DNA of 64,000 nt from Candidatus Fimenecus excrementigallinarum (GTDB lineage Bacteria; Bacillota; Clostridia; Oscillospirales; Acutalibacteraceae), in the NCBI GenBank assembly GCA_018714805.1, contig DVMW01000018.1, forward strand, positions 1-64,000, read 5' to 3'. Shown one piece after another: positions 24,891-32,885 of this stretch; position 1 is the first letter of the stretch, and each line of letters starts with the position of its first letter. The notes under the pieces were generated by a model. The model did not search any database and was not told the origin of the DNA. It was given only the letters and a program-made list of their open reading frames with translations. The position numbers and the translations under genes were made by a program.

Positions 24891-26366
24891 ATGGTAGAAA
24901 CGTCCGAAACCCGTAAAAAGCGAAAGCTTTGGAACCCCTTCAGCAAGGAAGCCGAGGAAGGCTATGTGCCGAACCGCGAGCTGCTGGCGTATTCGGCGGC
25001 GCTGACCGGGCAGAATATGACCTACGTGTTCGTGTCGCAATGGCTGTTTTACTTCTGTACGGACGTCTTGGGCATTTCGCCCGGGAAGGTCGGCTTCCTG
25101 ACCGGCTTTACCCGAATCTGGGATGCGGTGAACGACCCGATTGTCGGCGCCATTGTGGACCGGCGAAAATGTAAAAACGGCAATAAGCTGCATCCGTATC
25201 TCGGTAAGCTTCCGTTTTTTATCGGGATTTTGACGGCGCTGATGTTTGTGGACTTCGGCGTAGGCGAGACGGCTGCGCTTGTGATTCTCCTTTGCATCTA
25301 CGTCGCGTGGGATATGACCTATTCGTTCCAGGACGTCGCGCTGTGGGGCATGATGTCCTTAATTTCCCCGCACCCGCATGAGCGCTCGCGCGTTTCGCAA
25401 TGGCTCAACATCGGCGTCGGCGCCGCCTGGGGCGTCACGAGCCTTATCCCGCTTATCATGGGCGCGCGCGAGGCGATTGGGATTACGGAAAAAACGCTGT
25501 TTTTGCTGTTCGGCATTGTATTCGGCTTTGGCGGCGAATGCATTTCGATGCTCGCGAGCAAAACGCGGGAACGCGTCGTCTACGTCGAAAACAAACGGGA
25601 ACAGTCGTTCTGGCAGGATTTGGCGCTCCTGCGGCACAACAAAATCCTGATTCTGCTCCTGCTTGCGCAGGTGCTCAACTTCCTCAACGGCGCGGTGCCG
25701 CAGATTTACTTCTTTAAGTACTGCGTTACGATTGAGCTCGGCGGGAACGTGATAAACGGCGAGACGGTCCAGTTCTATTACGGGATTTTGGTCAGCGTCC
25801 TGTCGGCGGTCAGCATGTTCTTCGCCGTGAAGCTGTCCGACAAAATCGGCGGGATGCGCCGCATTGTTATACTGGCGCAGCTGATGAACATCGTTTTCCG
25901 GGTTGCCGCGTATTTTGTCGGCTTTTCGTCCCTTTCGCAGATGGCGATTGTCGTGCTGCTGATTTCCATTTCCTCTGTCCCGGTCAATATGGTCGGCATC
26001 GCGCAGCGCTCGATTTTGTGCGACGCGGTGGACTACATGGAATGGAAGACCGGTAAGCGCACGGAGGGCATCAGCAACTCGCTGCAAAATTTGACGAACA
26101 AGCTTTCGGACGCGCTCAAGCTCTTTACCAGCGGCCTCGTGCTGGAGGCGCTCAGCTACAACGCCGATTTGGGACTTGAGGGGCAGACGGAAATTTTCTA
26201 TCGCGCGCAATGGCCGCTTTTCATGCTGCTGCCCGCCCTGGGCTCCGCGCTGTACCTGATTCCGTTTTTATGCATCCGCTATTCGAAAGCGCAAAAGGAG
26301 CGCGTCGAGCGCGAGCTCGCCGAACGCCGGGAACACGCGCAGGAAGAAAGCGCCCGGCAGGCCTAA
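24891..26366 (+). CDS. GPH-family (MelB-type) glycoside:cation symporter
   Basis: 491 residues with about twelve membrane helices. Family marks include YSAALTGQNMTYVFVSQWLF in helix 1, the motif FTRIWDAVNDPIVGAIVDR after helix 2 (the D-x-x-x-D-P motif), GKLPFF in the next loop, and AVDYMEWKTGKRTEGI in the second half. These match the melibiose/xyloside/glucuronide Na+ or H+ symporters of the GPH family. A charged cytoplasmic tail (EREHAQEESARQA) ends the protein. The substrate is not determinable; beta-glucuronides, xylosides and galactosides are all possible. gtrA follows 13 bases later. Confidence 0.88.
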   Translation: MVETSETRKKRKLWNPFSKEAEEGYVPNRELLAYSAALTGQNMTYVFVSQWLFYFCTDVLGISPGKVGFLTGFTRIWDAVNDPIVGAIVDRRKCKNGNKLHPYLGKLPFFIGILTALMFVDFGVGETAALVILLCIYVAWDMTYSFQDVALWGMMSLISPHPHERSRVSQWLNIGVGAAWGVTSLIPLIMGAREAIGITEKTLFLLFGIVFGFGGECISMLASKTRERVVYVENKREQSFWQDLALLRHNKILILLLLAQVLNFLNGAVPQIYFFKYCVTIELGGNVINGETVQFYYGILVSVLSAVSMFFAVKLSDKIGGMRRIVILAQLMNIVFRVAAYFVGFSSLSQMAIVVLLISISSVPVNMVGIAQRSILCDAVDYMEWKTGKRTEGISNSLQNLTNKLSDALKLFTSGLVLEALSYNADLGLEGQTEIFYRAQWPLFMLLPALGSALYLIPFLCIRYSKAQKERVERELAERREHAQEESARQA

Positions 26367-26379
26367 AGGAGAAACAAGT

Positions 26380-26862
26380 ATGCACAAGCTGCGCAGTCTG
26401 CTGCAAAAACACAGGGAATTCCTGCTGTATATCGTGTTCGGCGTGCTGACGACGGTCGTCAACTACATCGTCTATTTCCTGTGCAAGGCGCTCGAGCTCA
26501 GCTATTCGCCGGCTACGGTGATTGCATGGATTGCAGCGGTCGTTTTTGCCTATATCGTCAATCGGATTTGGGTCTTTCAAAGCCGCGCGAGCGGCGCGCG
26601 CGCCATTGCGCGGGAGGCCGTCCTGTTTGTCGGCGCGCGGCTGTTCTCGCTTGTGCTGGAGCTTGCCGTCATGTTTGTCGGCATGGATTTGCTGCACGCC
26701 GGGTCGTTTGTCCTTGCGGCGTTCGGGCGAACGCTGCCGGCCGGCGAGTTTTTGACGAAGACCGCCGCGCAGGTGATTGTGGTTTTGACAAATTATGTTT
26801 TCAGCAAGCTTGTGATTTTCCGCCGCAAAGCCTCTGAAGCAAATTCGCAGCAAAAAAAATAA
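26380..26862 (+). CDS. GtrA-family membrane protein
   Basis: 160 residues, four hydrophobic helices. The GtrA signature is clear: EFLLYIVFGVLTTVVNYIVYF in helix 1 and VVFAYIVNRIWVFQS at the end of helix 2. GtrA proteins are proposed to flip undecaprenyl-phosphate-linked sugars made by GtrB so that an outer-face transferase can use them. The start has AAAGGAGAA upstream. It lies 13 bases after the GPH symporter, far from the gtrB- and gtrII-like genes at 37839-40432, so any partnership would be in trans. An alternative is that it serves another polyprenyl-sugar pathway, such as teichoic-acid decoration. Confidence 0.85.
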   Translation: MHKLRSLLQKHREFLLYIVFGVLTTVVNYIVYFLCKALELSYSPATVIAWIAAVVFAYIVNRIWVFQSRASGARAIAREAVLFVGARLFSLVLELAVMFVGMDLLHAGSFVLAAFGRTLPAGEFLTKTAAQVIVVLTNYVFSKLVIFRRKASEANSQQKK

Positions 26863-26885
26863 ATTTGCATAATTATCCGTTTTCC

Positions 26886-26914
26886 TTGCATTTTGCGAAA
26901 GACTGGTGTATAAT
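26886..26914 (+). promoter_or_regulatory. Promoter of the amino-acid ABC transporter operon
   Basis: TTGCAT (26886-26891), 17-base spacer, perfect TATAAT (26909-26914), about 30 bases before the start codon. Confidence 0.7.
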
Positions 26915-26944
26915 GGCGATATTCTCGGAAAGGGGAACTGAACT

Positions 26945-27826
26945 ATGAAAACTGCCTTAAAAATCCTGTCCGTTGTAATGGCGCTCGCGCTTGTAGTGGG
27001 CTGCTTTGCGGCCTGCGGCGGCGACGGCGACGAAACAAAGACCGGCACGGACGCGTCGAACCGCGTCAAGGTTATCGACATCAACCTGACGGAAGAACAG
27101 TATGCGTTCGGCGTGGATAAGAACCAGCCGGAGCTGCTCGAGCAGGTCAACGCGTTTATCGCGGAAGTCACCGAAAACGGCCAGATGGAAGAGATTTTCA
27201 ATAAATATTTCGGCGACGGCACGCCGACGCCGGTTGCGTCCGCGGAGCTTGACGAGAGCAAGGACCAGCTTGTTGTGGCGACCAACGCCGCGTTCCCGCC
27301 CTTTGAGTATACGGAGGGGACCAATTACCTCGGCGTCGACATGGAGCTTGCGAAGCTGCTTGCCGACAAGCTCAACAAGGAGCTTGTTATCCAGAACATG
27401 AACTTTGAATCCGTCTGCCTTTCGGTCGGCAGCCAGAAATGCGACATCGCCATGGCCGGCCTTACCATCTCCGAGGACCGCAAAGAGGTCGTGAACTTCT
27501 CGGATTCGTATTATCAGGCCTCCCAGAAGCTGATTGTCCCGGCGGACGACACGACGTTTGACGCCTGCCAGACGGCGGATGATGTGCTGAACATTCTGCG
27601 CGGCAAGGACGCCAACACCCGCGTCGGGTATCAGAGCGGCACGACCGGCCAGAAGTATGTGGAGGGCACGGACGATTACGCGTATACGGCGCTTTCCGTG
27701 ACCGGCACGCCGTATGAAAACGGCACGCTTGCCGTACAGGCGATGCTCAACGGCAACCTGGAATACGTTGTGATTGACGCGGCGCCCGCGCAGTCCATTG
27801 CGAACTCCGTCAACGGCGTTGCCTAA
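26945..27826 (+). CDS. Amino-acid ABC transporter solute-binding lipoprotein, apparently circularly permuted
   Basis: 293 residues. N-terminal lipoprotein signal with Cys 20 (V-V-G-C) or Cys 24 as the lipid site. The mature part contains all pieces of a family 3 binding protein (SBP_bac_3) in changed order. Residues 41-90 (VKVIDINLTEEQYAFGVDKN, then ELLEQVNAF and EEIFNKYFG) are what normally closes such proteins; residues 107-280 are the usual beginning and middle (LVVATNAAFPPFEYTEG, DIAMAGLTISEDRKEVVNFS with ligand Arg 179, YQSGTTG, and EYVVIDAAPA). The chain stops just where the 41-90 segment would ordinarily follow. It captures amino acids outside the membrane for the permease and ATPase encoded next. 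Amino-acid specificity is unknown. Confidence 0.9.
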   Translation: MKTALKILSVVMALALVVGCFAACGGDGDETKTGTDASNRVKVIDINLTEEQYAFGVDKNQPELLEQVNAFIAEVTENGQMEEIFNKYFGDGTPTPVASAELDESKDQLVVATNAAFPPFEYTEGTNYLGVDMELAKLLADKLNKELVIQNMNFESVCLSVGSQKCDIAMAGLTISEDRKEVVNFSDSYYQASQKLIVPADDTTFDACQTADDVLNILRGKDANTRVGYQSGTTGQKYVEGTDDYAYTALSVTGTPYENGTLAVQAMLNGNLEYVVIDAAPAQSIANSVNGVA

Positions 27827-27852
27827 GACCGGCGGCGGAAGAATATAAGCTG

Positions 27853-27890
27853 TAACAATAACCTCACCTGCTTTGGTGAGGCTATTGTTA
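27853..27890 (+). other. Intergenic hairpin between binding protein and permease genes
   Basis: TAACAATA, one mismatch, CCTCACC, six-base loop, GGTGAGG, TATTGTTA. No T-run follows, so it is more likely an RNA-stabilising or processing stem that keeps binding-protein message in excess than a terminator. Confidence 0.7.
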
Positions 27891-27915
27891 TGCAAAGCAA
27901 AAGGAAACCGATTGC

Positions 27916-28635
27916 ATGAACGATTTCGGTCTGAAAATTGAAAAATTTATCGCCCTTTTCCAGGGCGAGAGCGCGGACAAATACATATCCAGCATCCTCC
28001 TGGGCCTGGAAAATACCGTTAAAATTGCCGTTATCGGCCTTATCATCGGTATCGTTATCGGTACGCTGATTGCCGCGGTGCGCGTTATGCCGAAGTATAA
28101 GCGCCTCCCGCGCATTCTCAACGGCGTATGCAGCGTTTACGTCAGCTTTTTCCGCGGCACGCCCATGGTGGTCCAGCTGCTGCTGGCGTATTATGTCGTG
28201 CTGCCGCTGCTCGATAAGAACCCGCCGTCCGTGTCGGTTGCCGTCGCGGTGTTCGGTCTGAATTCCGGCGCGTACATCTCGGAAATCATGCGCGGCGGCA
28301 TTTTGTCCGTAGACCCCGGGCAGATGGAGGGCGGCCGGTCCGTTGGCTTGAGCTTTGCGACGACCATGCGCAAGATTGTCATTCCGCAGGCGGTCAAAAA
28401 CATCATCCCGATGCTCGGCAATGAGTTTATCACGCTGATTAAGGAAACCTCCGTCGTCAGCTTCATCGGCGCGACGGACTTGTACGTCGCTTTCCGCAAC
28501 ATCGGTACGAGCACCTATGAATTCATGGTGCCGTATCTTGCAATGGCGGTTATTTACATTGTAATGGTGCTGGTGATTACCGGGCTTATCAAGCTTGTGG
28601 AAGGGAGGATGCGCAGAAGTGATAGAGGTCGTTAA
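27916..28635 (+). CDS. Amino-acid ABC transporter permease (HisM/GlnP family)
   Basis: 239 residues with about five membrane helices. The N terminus begins with [24 protein letters not shown], typical of polar amino-acid permeases; [20 protein letters not shown] follows, and the cytoplasmic EAA-type loop is recognisable as [20 protein letters not shown]. It ends [15 protein letters not shown], with the last codons overlapping the ATPase gene by 17 bases. With a single permease gene the transporter would be a homodimeric membrane channel. Specificity cannot be assigned beyond polar amino acids. Confidence 0.94.
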   Translation: MNDFGLKIEKFIALFQGESADKYISSILLGLENTVKIAVIGLIIGIVIGTLIAAVRVMPKYKRLPRILNGVCSVYVSFFRGTPMVVQLLLAYYVVLPLLDKNPPSVSVAVAVFGLNSGAYISEIMRGGILSVDPGQMEGGRSVGLSFATTMRKIVIPQAVKNIIPMLGNEFITLIKETSVVSFIGATDLYVAFRNIGTSTYEFMVPYLAMAVIYIVMVLVITGLIKLVEGRMRRSDRGR

Positions 28636-29401
28636 CTTAAACAAGTCCTTTGGTGATTTGCACGTCCTCAAAGACGTCAACATAACCATCCGCAAAGGGG
28701 AAAAGGTCGTCGTGATTGGGCCGTCCGGCTCCGGGAAAAGCACGTTTCTGCGCTGCCTGAACTGCATGGAGGACCCGACCTCCGGCCACATCATGTTCCA
28801 CGGCGTGGACCTTGCGGACATGAAGGTGGACATCAACGTCCACCGCCAGAAAATGGGCATGGTGTTCCAGCATTTCAATTTGTTCAACAACATGACGGTG
28901 CGCGACAACATCACGCTCGCGCCCGTTCTGGTGGCAAAAAAACAGCAGCGGTCGCCCAAGGCGCGCAAAAGCCCCGACTTTGTGCGCCGCACGACCAAGG
29001 AAATCAAGGCGGAGGCAAACGCCCGGGCAATGGAGCTTTTGGAGCGCGTCGGCCTTTCAGACAAGGCGGACGCCTATCCGGCGCAGCTTTCCGGCGGACA
29101 AAAGCAGCGCGTGGCGATTGTGCGTTCGCTTGCCATGGAGCCGGAGGTCATGCTGTTTGACGAGCCGACGTCCGCGCTGGACCCGGAAATGGTCGGCGAG
29201 GTGCTGGAGGTCATGAAGGACCTTGCAAAAAGCGGGATGACCATGGTCGTGGTCACGCACGAGATGGGCTTTGCGCGCGAGGTCGCGGACCGCGTTGTCT
29301 TTATGGACGACGGCCGCATTTTAGAGGAGGGGACGCCGGACGAGGTGTTCAACCATCCGAAAAACGACCGGTTGCAGGAATTCCTGTCCAAGGTCTTATA
29401 A
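28619..29401 (+). CDS. Amino-acid ABC transporter ATP-binding protein with a basic insertion
   Basis: 260 residues from the GTG at 28619 (GGAGG about 10 bases upstream). ABC ATPase of the GlnQ/HisP group: Walker [11 protein letters not shown]-loop VFQHFNLF, signature LSGGQKQR, Walker [12 protein letters not shown] and the switch His in VVVTHEM. Compared with usual GlnQ proteins there are about 20 extra residues before the signature helix, rich in Lys and Arg ([20 protein letters not shown]). The insertion lies in the helical subdomain that faces the permease. It energises import of the amino acid captured by the permuted binding protein. The gene ends at a strong terminator. Confidence 0.95.
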   Translation: MIEVVNLNKSFGDLHVLKDVNITIRKGEKVVVIGPSGSGKSTFLRCLNCMEDPTSGHIMFHGVDLADMKVDINVHRQKMGMVFQHFNLFNNMTVRDNITLAPVLVAKKQQRSPKARKSPDFVRRTTKEIKAEANARAMELLERVGLSDKADAYPAQLSGGQKQRVAIVRSLAMEPEVMLFDEPTSALDPEMVGEVLEVMKDLAKSGMTMVVVTHEMGFAREVADRVVFMDDGRILEEGTPDEVFNHPKNDRLQEFLSKVL

Positions 29402-29408
29402 GCATAAG

Positions 29409-29443
29409 AAACAGCGCCGCTTGGTTTTCAAGCGGCGCTGTTT
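29409..29443. terminator. Bidirectional terminator (ABC operon / ridA)
   Basis: Perfect 15-bp stem AAACAGCGCCGCTTG / CAAGCGGCGCTGTTT with a five-base loop between the convergent genes. The T-run is only three bases. Confidence 0.75.
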
Positions 29444-29462
29444 GCTGCATATGAGTTTGTCC

Positions 29463-29837
29463 TTAAACCTCTGCGATAATTTCGATTTCCGCAAGCGCGT
29501 CCTTCGGCAGGGCGGCCGCCGCAACGCAGGAGCGCGCAGGCTTGGACGTGAAAAAGCTGCCGTATACGCCGTTGAACACCGAAAAATCCGACATATTTTT
29601 CAAAAAGCAGGTCGTTTTGATGACTTTGGAAAAATCGGAACCGGCCGCCTCCAAAATCGCGCCGATGTTTTCGCAGATTTGCTGCGTCTGCCCCTCAATC
29701 GTGTCCGCCTCAATTTCGCCGGAGGCGGGGTTGATGGCGATTTGTCCGGAGGCATACAGAATGCCGTTGACGATTTTCGCCTGCGAATAGGGGCCGATGG
29801 CGGCCGGCGCGTTGTCCGTGTGTAAGGTTTTAATCAT
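29463..29837 (-). CDS. ridA: RidA-family enamine/imine deaminase
   Basis: 124 residues from the ATG at 29837 (AAGGAGTG upstream). The family signature is intact: GPYSQAKIVNGILYASGQIA near the start, then NIGAILEAAGSDFSKVIKTTCFLKNM, and the catalytic Arg in SKPARSCVAAAALPKDALAEIE. RidA trimers hydrolyse reactive enamine/imine intermediates such as 2-aminoacrylate and 2-aminocrotonate that escape PLP dehydratases and would damage other enzymes. It follows ilvA by 30 bases on the same strand, so the cell apparently co-expresses the threonine dehydratase that makes these imines with the enzyme that clears them. Confidence 0.95.
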   Translation of the reverse strand: MIKTLHTDNAPAAIGPYSQAKIVNGILYASGQIAINPASGEIEADTIEGQTQQICENIGAILEAAGSDFSKVIKTTCFLKNMSDFSVFNGVYGSFFTSKPARSCVAAAALPKDALAEIEIIAEV

Positions 29838-29867
29838 AGCAAACACTCCTTAGCTTTCGTATTGCAA

Positions 29868-31067
29868 TCAATAGGCCTGTACGTTGTAGCCGCGCGCGAT
29901 AAGCGCGTTTTTGATGGCTTCGATGTGTTCAAAATTGCGCGTTTCCATCACAAGGCGCAGGTAGCAGCCGTTGATATCCGACCCTTCCGAGGCGCGCTCG
30001 TGGTGGACGGAAATGACGTTGCCGCCCTCCTTGGCAATCGCTTCGGCGACGTCCTGCAGCTGCCCGGGCTTGTCCAGCAGCTCGACAGACATCGAGAATG
30101 TGCGGCCGGACTTGAGCAGACCGCGCTTGATGACGCGGGACAAAATCGTCACGTCGATGTTGCCGCCGGAAACAAGGCAGCAGACCTGTTTGCCCTTGAC
30201 GTCGATTTTATTGAACATCACCGCGGCGACGCTGACGGCGCCCGCGCCTTCGGCAATGAGCTTTTGCTGTTCGATAAGCGCTAAAATGGCGGCGGCAATT
30301 TCGTCCTCGGAAACGGTCACAACGCCGTCTACATAGCTTTGGCACAGCGCAAAGGTAAGGTCGCCCGGCTCTTTTACGGCAATGCCGTCGGCAATGGTGG
30401 AAACCTGCTGAAGCTTTTCTATTTTGCCGTCCGACAGGGAACGCGCCATGCTGGGCGCGCCCTCCGCCTGGACGCCGTATACCTTGACGTGCGGGTTAAG
30501 GGCCTTTATGGCAAACGCCACGCCGGCAATCAGGCCGCCGCCGCCGACGGGGACCACCACCACGTCCACGTTGGGCAGCTGCTCGAGAATCTCCAGGCCG
30601 ATGGTGCCCTGGCCCGCAATCACGTCCTCGTCATTGAACGGGTGGATAAAGGTGTAGCCTTTCTCCTCCTTGAGCTCCAGCGCGCGGTTGTACGCGTCGT
30701 CGTATACGCCCGGGACCAGGCAAATCTCCGCGCCGAATTTGCGCGTAGCCTCCACCTTCGAAATGGGCGCGCCGTCCGGCAGGCAAATTAAGGACTTTAT
30801 GCCGTTTTTGGTCGCCGCCAACGCGACACCCTGGGCGTGGTTGCCCGCCGAGCAGGCGATAACGCCCTTTTTCTTTTCCTCGTCCGACAGCTGGGAAATT
30901 TTATATGCCGCGCCGCGCACCTTGAAGGACCCGGTTTTTTGCAGGTTCTCCGTTTTCAGGTGGACCTCGCAGTCCGGGTGGATATCCGGCGCCATAATCA
31001 TGTCGGTGCGGCGAATCACATCCTTAAGCTGGTAAGAGGCATGATAGATTTTATCGAGCGTCAGCAT
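29868..31067 (-). CDS. ilvA: Threonine ammonia-lyase with C-terminal ACT domain
   Basis: 399 residues from the ATG at 31067. PLP fold type II dehydratase that turns threonine into 2-oxobutanoate and ammonia, feeding isoleucine synthesis or threonine breakdown. The Schiff-base Lys is K49 in KTGSFKVRGA; SAGNHAQGVALAA and VPVGGGGLIAG are the cofactor phosphate-binding loops. A C-terminal ACT-type domain (about 325-399, GRTFSMSVELLDKPGQLQDV) suggests amino-acid feedback, as in the shorter single-ACT form common in Firmicutes. An upstream reading to 31133 lacks a ribosome site. It is transcribed with ridA from a consensus-like promoter divergent from trpS. Confidence 0.95.
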   Translation of the reverse strand: MLTLDKIYHASYQLKDVIRRTDMIMAPDIHPDCEVHLKTENLQKTGSFKVRGAAYKISQLSDEEKKKGVIACSAGNHAQGVALAATKNGIKSLICLPDGAPISKVEATRKFGAEICLVPGVYDDAYNRALELKEEKGYTFIHPFNDEDVIAGQGTIGLEILEQLPNVDVVVVPVGGGGLIAGVAFAIKALNPHVKVYGVQAEGAPSMARSLSDGKIEKLQQVSTIADGIAVKEPGDLTFALCQSYVDGVVTVSEDEIAAAILALIEQQKLIAEGAGAVSVAAVMFNKIDVKGKQVCCLVSGGNIDVTILSRVIKRGLLKSGRTFSMSVELLDKPGQLQDVAEAIAKEGGNVISVHHERASEGSDINGCYLRLVMETRNFEHIEAIKNALIARGYNVQAY

Positions 31068-31104
31068 ACGGAAAATCGCTTCCTTCTCTAAAACTTTTCC
31101 ATAT

Positions 31105-31133
31105 ATTATAAACCCAAACCCGCGCAAAAGCAA
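31105..31133 (-). promoter_or_regulatory. Promoter of ilvA-ridA
   Basis: Minus strand TTGCTT (31128-31133), 17-base spacer, perfect TATAAT (31105-31110). Confidence 0.7.
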
Positions 31134-31172
31134 CGAAAAAGTGCGCCGCAGGCTGTGTTTGTGTAAAATTTC

Positions 31173-31201
31173 TTGCGAAAACCGGCGGCAGGTGCTATAC
31201 T
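31173..31201 (+). promoter_or_regulatory. Promoter of trpS
   Basis: TTGCGA (31173-31178), 17-base spacer, TATACT (31196-31201). The leader is about 35 bases, so no T-box is present. Confidence 0.6.
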
Positions 31202-31238
31202 GCCTATTGTACGGAATTTCCCGAAAGGAATGGAAGCC

Positions 31239-32243
31239 ATGGAAGCGAATCTGGAAAAAGAAATTGTTTTAAGCGCGATACAGCCGACCGGCACGCCGAC
31301 CTTGGGCAATTACCTCGGCGCGCTGAAAAATTGGAAGGAAATGTCGGCGGATTACACCTGCTACTATGCGGTCGCCGACCTGCACTCCATAACGGTCCGC
31401 CCGGAGCCGAAGGATTTGCGCCGCCGGACGCTCGAGATGTATGCGCTGCTGCTCGCCTTGGGGCTTGACCCGGAGCAGAACACCGTCTTTGTCCAAAGCC
31501 ATGTGCCCGCCCACGCCCAGCTTGCCTGGATACTCAACTGCTATACGCAGTTTGGGGAAGCGGCGCGCATGACGCAGTTTAAAGACAAGAGCGAAAAGCA
31601 CCCGGAAAACGTCAACGTCGGGCTTTTTGCCTATCCGACGCTCATGGCGGCGGATATACTGCTTTACCAGGCGCACTATGTGCCCATCGGCGCTGACCAG
31701 AAGCAGCATTTGGAAATCACGCGCGACATCGCCGAACGCTTCAACGGCCTGTACGGGGAAACGTTCCGCATTCCGGCGCCGTTTATCGGCAAGGCCGGCG
31801 CGCGGGTGATGTCGCTGCAGGACCCGACCAAAAAGATGAGCAAATCCGACACGAACGTCAAGGCCTTTATCTCCGTTTTGGACGACAAGGACACCATCGT
31901 CCGCAAGATAAAGAGTGCCGTGACCGATTCCGAAGCGCGCGTCTATTACGGCGAGGGCAAGGACGGCGTCAACAACCTGATGGGGATTTACGCCTGCTGC
32001 ACCGGGAAAACCAATGCGCAAATCGAAGCCGAATTTTCCGGGAAGGGCTACGGCGACTTTAAAGCGGCCGTCGCGGAAGCCGTCGTCGCGGAGCTTGCGC
32101 CCGTCAAGGAGGCGTTCGACCGTTTGATGGCGGACAAGGCGTATTTAAACGAATGTATGCAGAAGGGCGCGCAAAAAGCGTCCTATGTTGCGGAAAAGAC
32201 CCTGCGCAAGGCCATGCGCCGCGTCGGGTTCTATCAGCTGTAA
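31239..32243 (+). CDS. trpS: Tryptophanyl-tRNA synthetase
   Basis: 334 residues from the ATG at 31239 (GAAAGGA 9-10 bases upstream; an ATG 9 bases earlier abuts that site). Class I synthetase that charges tRNA-Trp. Motifs: LSAIQPTGTPTLGNYLGAL, where GNYLG corresponds to the HIGH element in this family, DLHSITV, GADQKQHLEITRDIA, and the KMSKS loop in DPTKKMSKSD. The C-terminal helical anticodon-binding part is complete. It is the first gene of a trpS-ybaK pair, both linked to correct tRNA charging. Length is typical for bacterial TrpRS. Confidence 0.97.
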   Translation: MEANLEKEIVLSAIQPTGTPTLGNYLGALKNWKEMSADYTCYYAVADLHSITVRPEPKDLRRRTLEMYALLLALGLDPEQNTVFVQSHVPAHAQLAWILNCYTQFGEAARMTQFKDKSEKHPENVNVGLFAYPTLMAADILLYQAHYVPIGADQKQHLEITRDIAERFNGLYGETFRIPAPFIGKAGARVMSLQDPTKKMSKSDTNVKAFISVLDDKDTIVRKIKSAVTDSEARVYYGEGKDGVNNLMGIYACCTGKTNAQIEAEFSGKGYGDFKAAVAEAVVAELAPVKEAFDRLMADKAYLNECMQKGAQKASYVAEKTLRKAMRRVGFYQL

Positions 32244-32255
32244 GGAGGAAGTCCC

Positions 32256-32726
32256 ATGTCCTTGGAACGTGCGCGCAATTGGCTTGCGCAATTCGGCTTA
32301 GCCGACCGAATCCGTGAATTTTCCGTTTCCAGCGCCACGGTGGAGCTTGCCGCCAAAGCGCTCGGCACGCAGGAGGAACGAATTGCGAAAACGCTTTCGT
32401 TTCTGGTGGAGGACGCGCCCGTGCTTATCGTAGCGGCCGGCGACGTCAAGATTGACAACCCGAAATACAAAGCGCAGTTTCACACCAAGGCCGTCATGCT
32501 GCCCGCCGACCGGGTAGAGGCTTTGGTCGGCCATGCCGTCGGCGGCGTGTGCCCCTTCGGCGTAAACGAGGGCGTGCGGGTGTATCTGGACGAATCGCTC
32601 AAGCGCTTTGAAACGGTTTTTCCTGCGTGCGGGACCGCCAACAGCGCAGCGGAACTGACAATTCCCGAATTGGAACGCTGCTCGGGCTATACGGCCTGGA
32701 TAGACGTCTGCAAGCCGCGCGGGTAA
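32256..32726 (+). CDS. YbaK/EbsC-family aminoacyl-tRNA editing protein
   Basis: 156 residues, a free-standing editing domain related to the proline-tRNA synthetase INS domain. Typical parts: VELAAKALGTQEERIAKTLSF, VLIVAAGDVKIDNPKYKAQF, VGGVCPFGVNEGVRVYLDES. Such proteins hydrolyse mischarged tRNAs (for example Cys-tRNA-Pro or Ala-tRNA-Pro), but the preferred substrate of this member is not predictable. It begins 12 bases after trpS behind AAGGAGG, so it is cotranscribed with a synthetase, and a good terminator follows. Confidence 0.9.
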   Translation: MSLERARNWLAQFGLADRIREFSVSSATVELAAKALGTQEERIAKTLSFLVEDAPVLIVAAGDVKIDNPKYKAQFHTKAVMLPADRVEALVGHAVGGVCPFGVNEGVRVYLDESLKRFETVFPACGTANSAAELTIPELERCSGYTAWIDVCKPRG

Positions 32727-32739
32727 CGCAGATTTTTCG

Positions 32740-32763
32740 GGGCTGCATTTTGCAGCCCTTTTT
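32740..32763 (+). terminator. Intrinsic terminator of trpS-ybaK
   Basis: GGGCTGCA, TTT loop, TGCAGCCC, then TTTTTCTTTT. Confidence 0.88.
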
Positions 32764-32786
32764 CTTTTAGAATTTTTGCAAATCGC

Positions 32787-32815
32787 TTGACTTTTCGACG
32801 ATTTTTCTCTAATAT
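32787..32815 (+). promoter_or_regulatory. Promoter of the potABCD operon
   Basis: TTGACT (32787-32792), 17-base spacer, TAATAT (32810-32815). A leader of about 65 bases follows with a small CGATA/TATCG stem. Confidence 0.65.
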
Positions 32816-32885
32816 GTGTATCATACCAAATAGGGCGTTTCCATACGACCCGACGATACCTATCGGTTGGAAAGGGGCTGCATAA

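Noticed and set aside
31202..31238. T-box leader for trpS
   Set aside because: The leader is about 35 bases, far too short.
32816..32885. Riboswitch in the potA leader
   Set aside because: Only a 5-bp CGATA/TATCG stem with a tiny loop is visible, and no known aptamer pattern.
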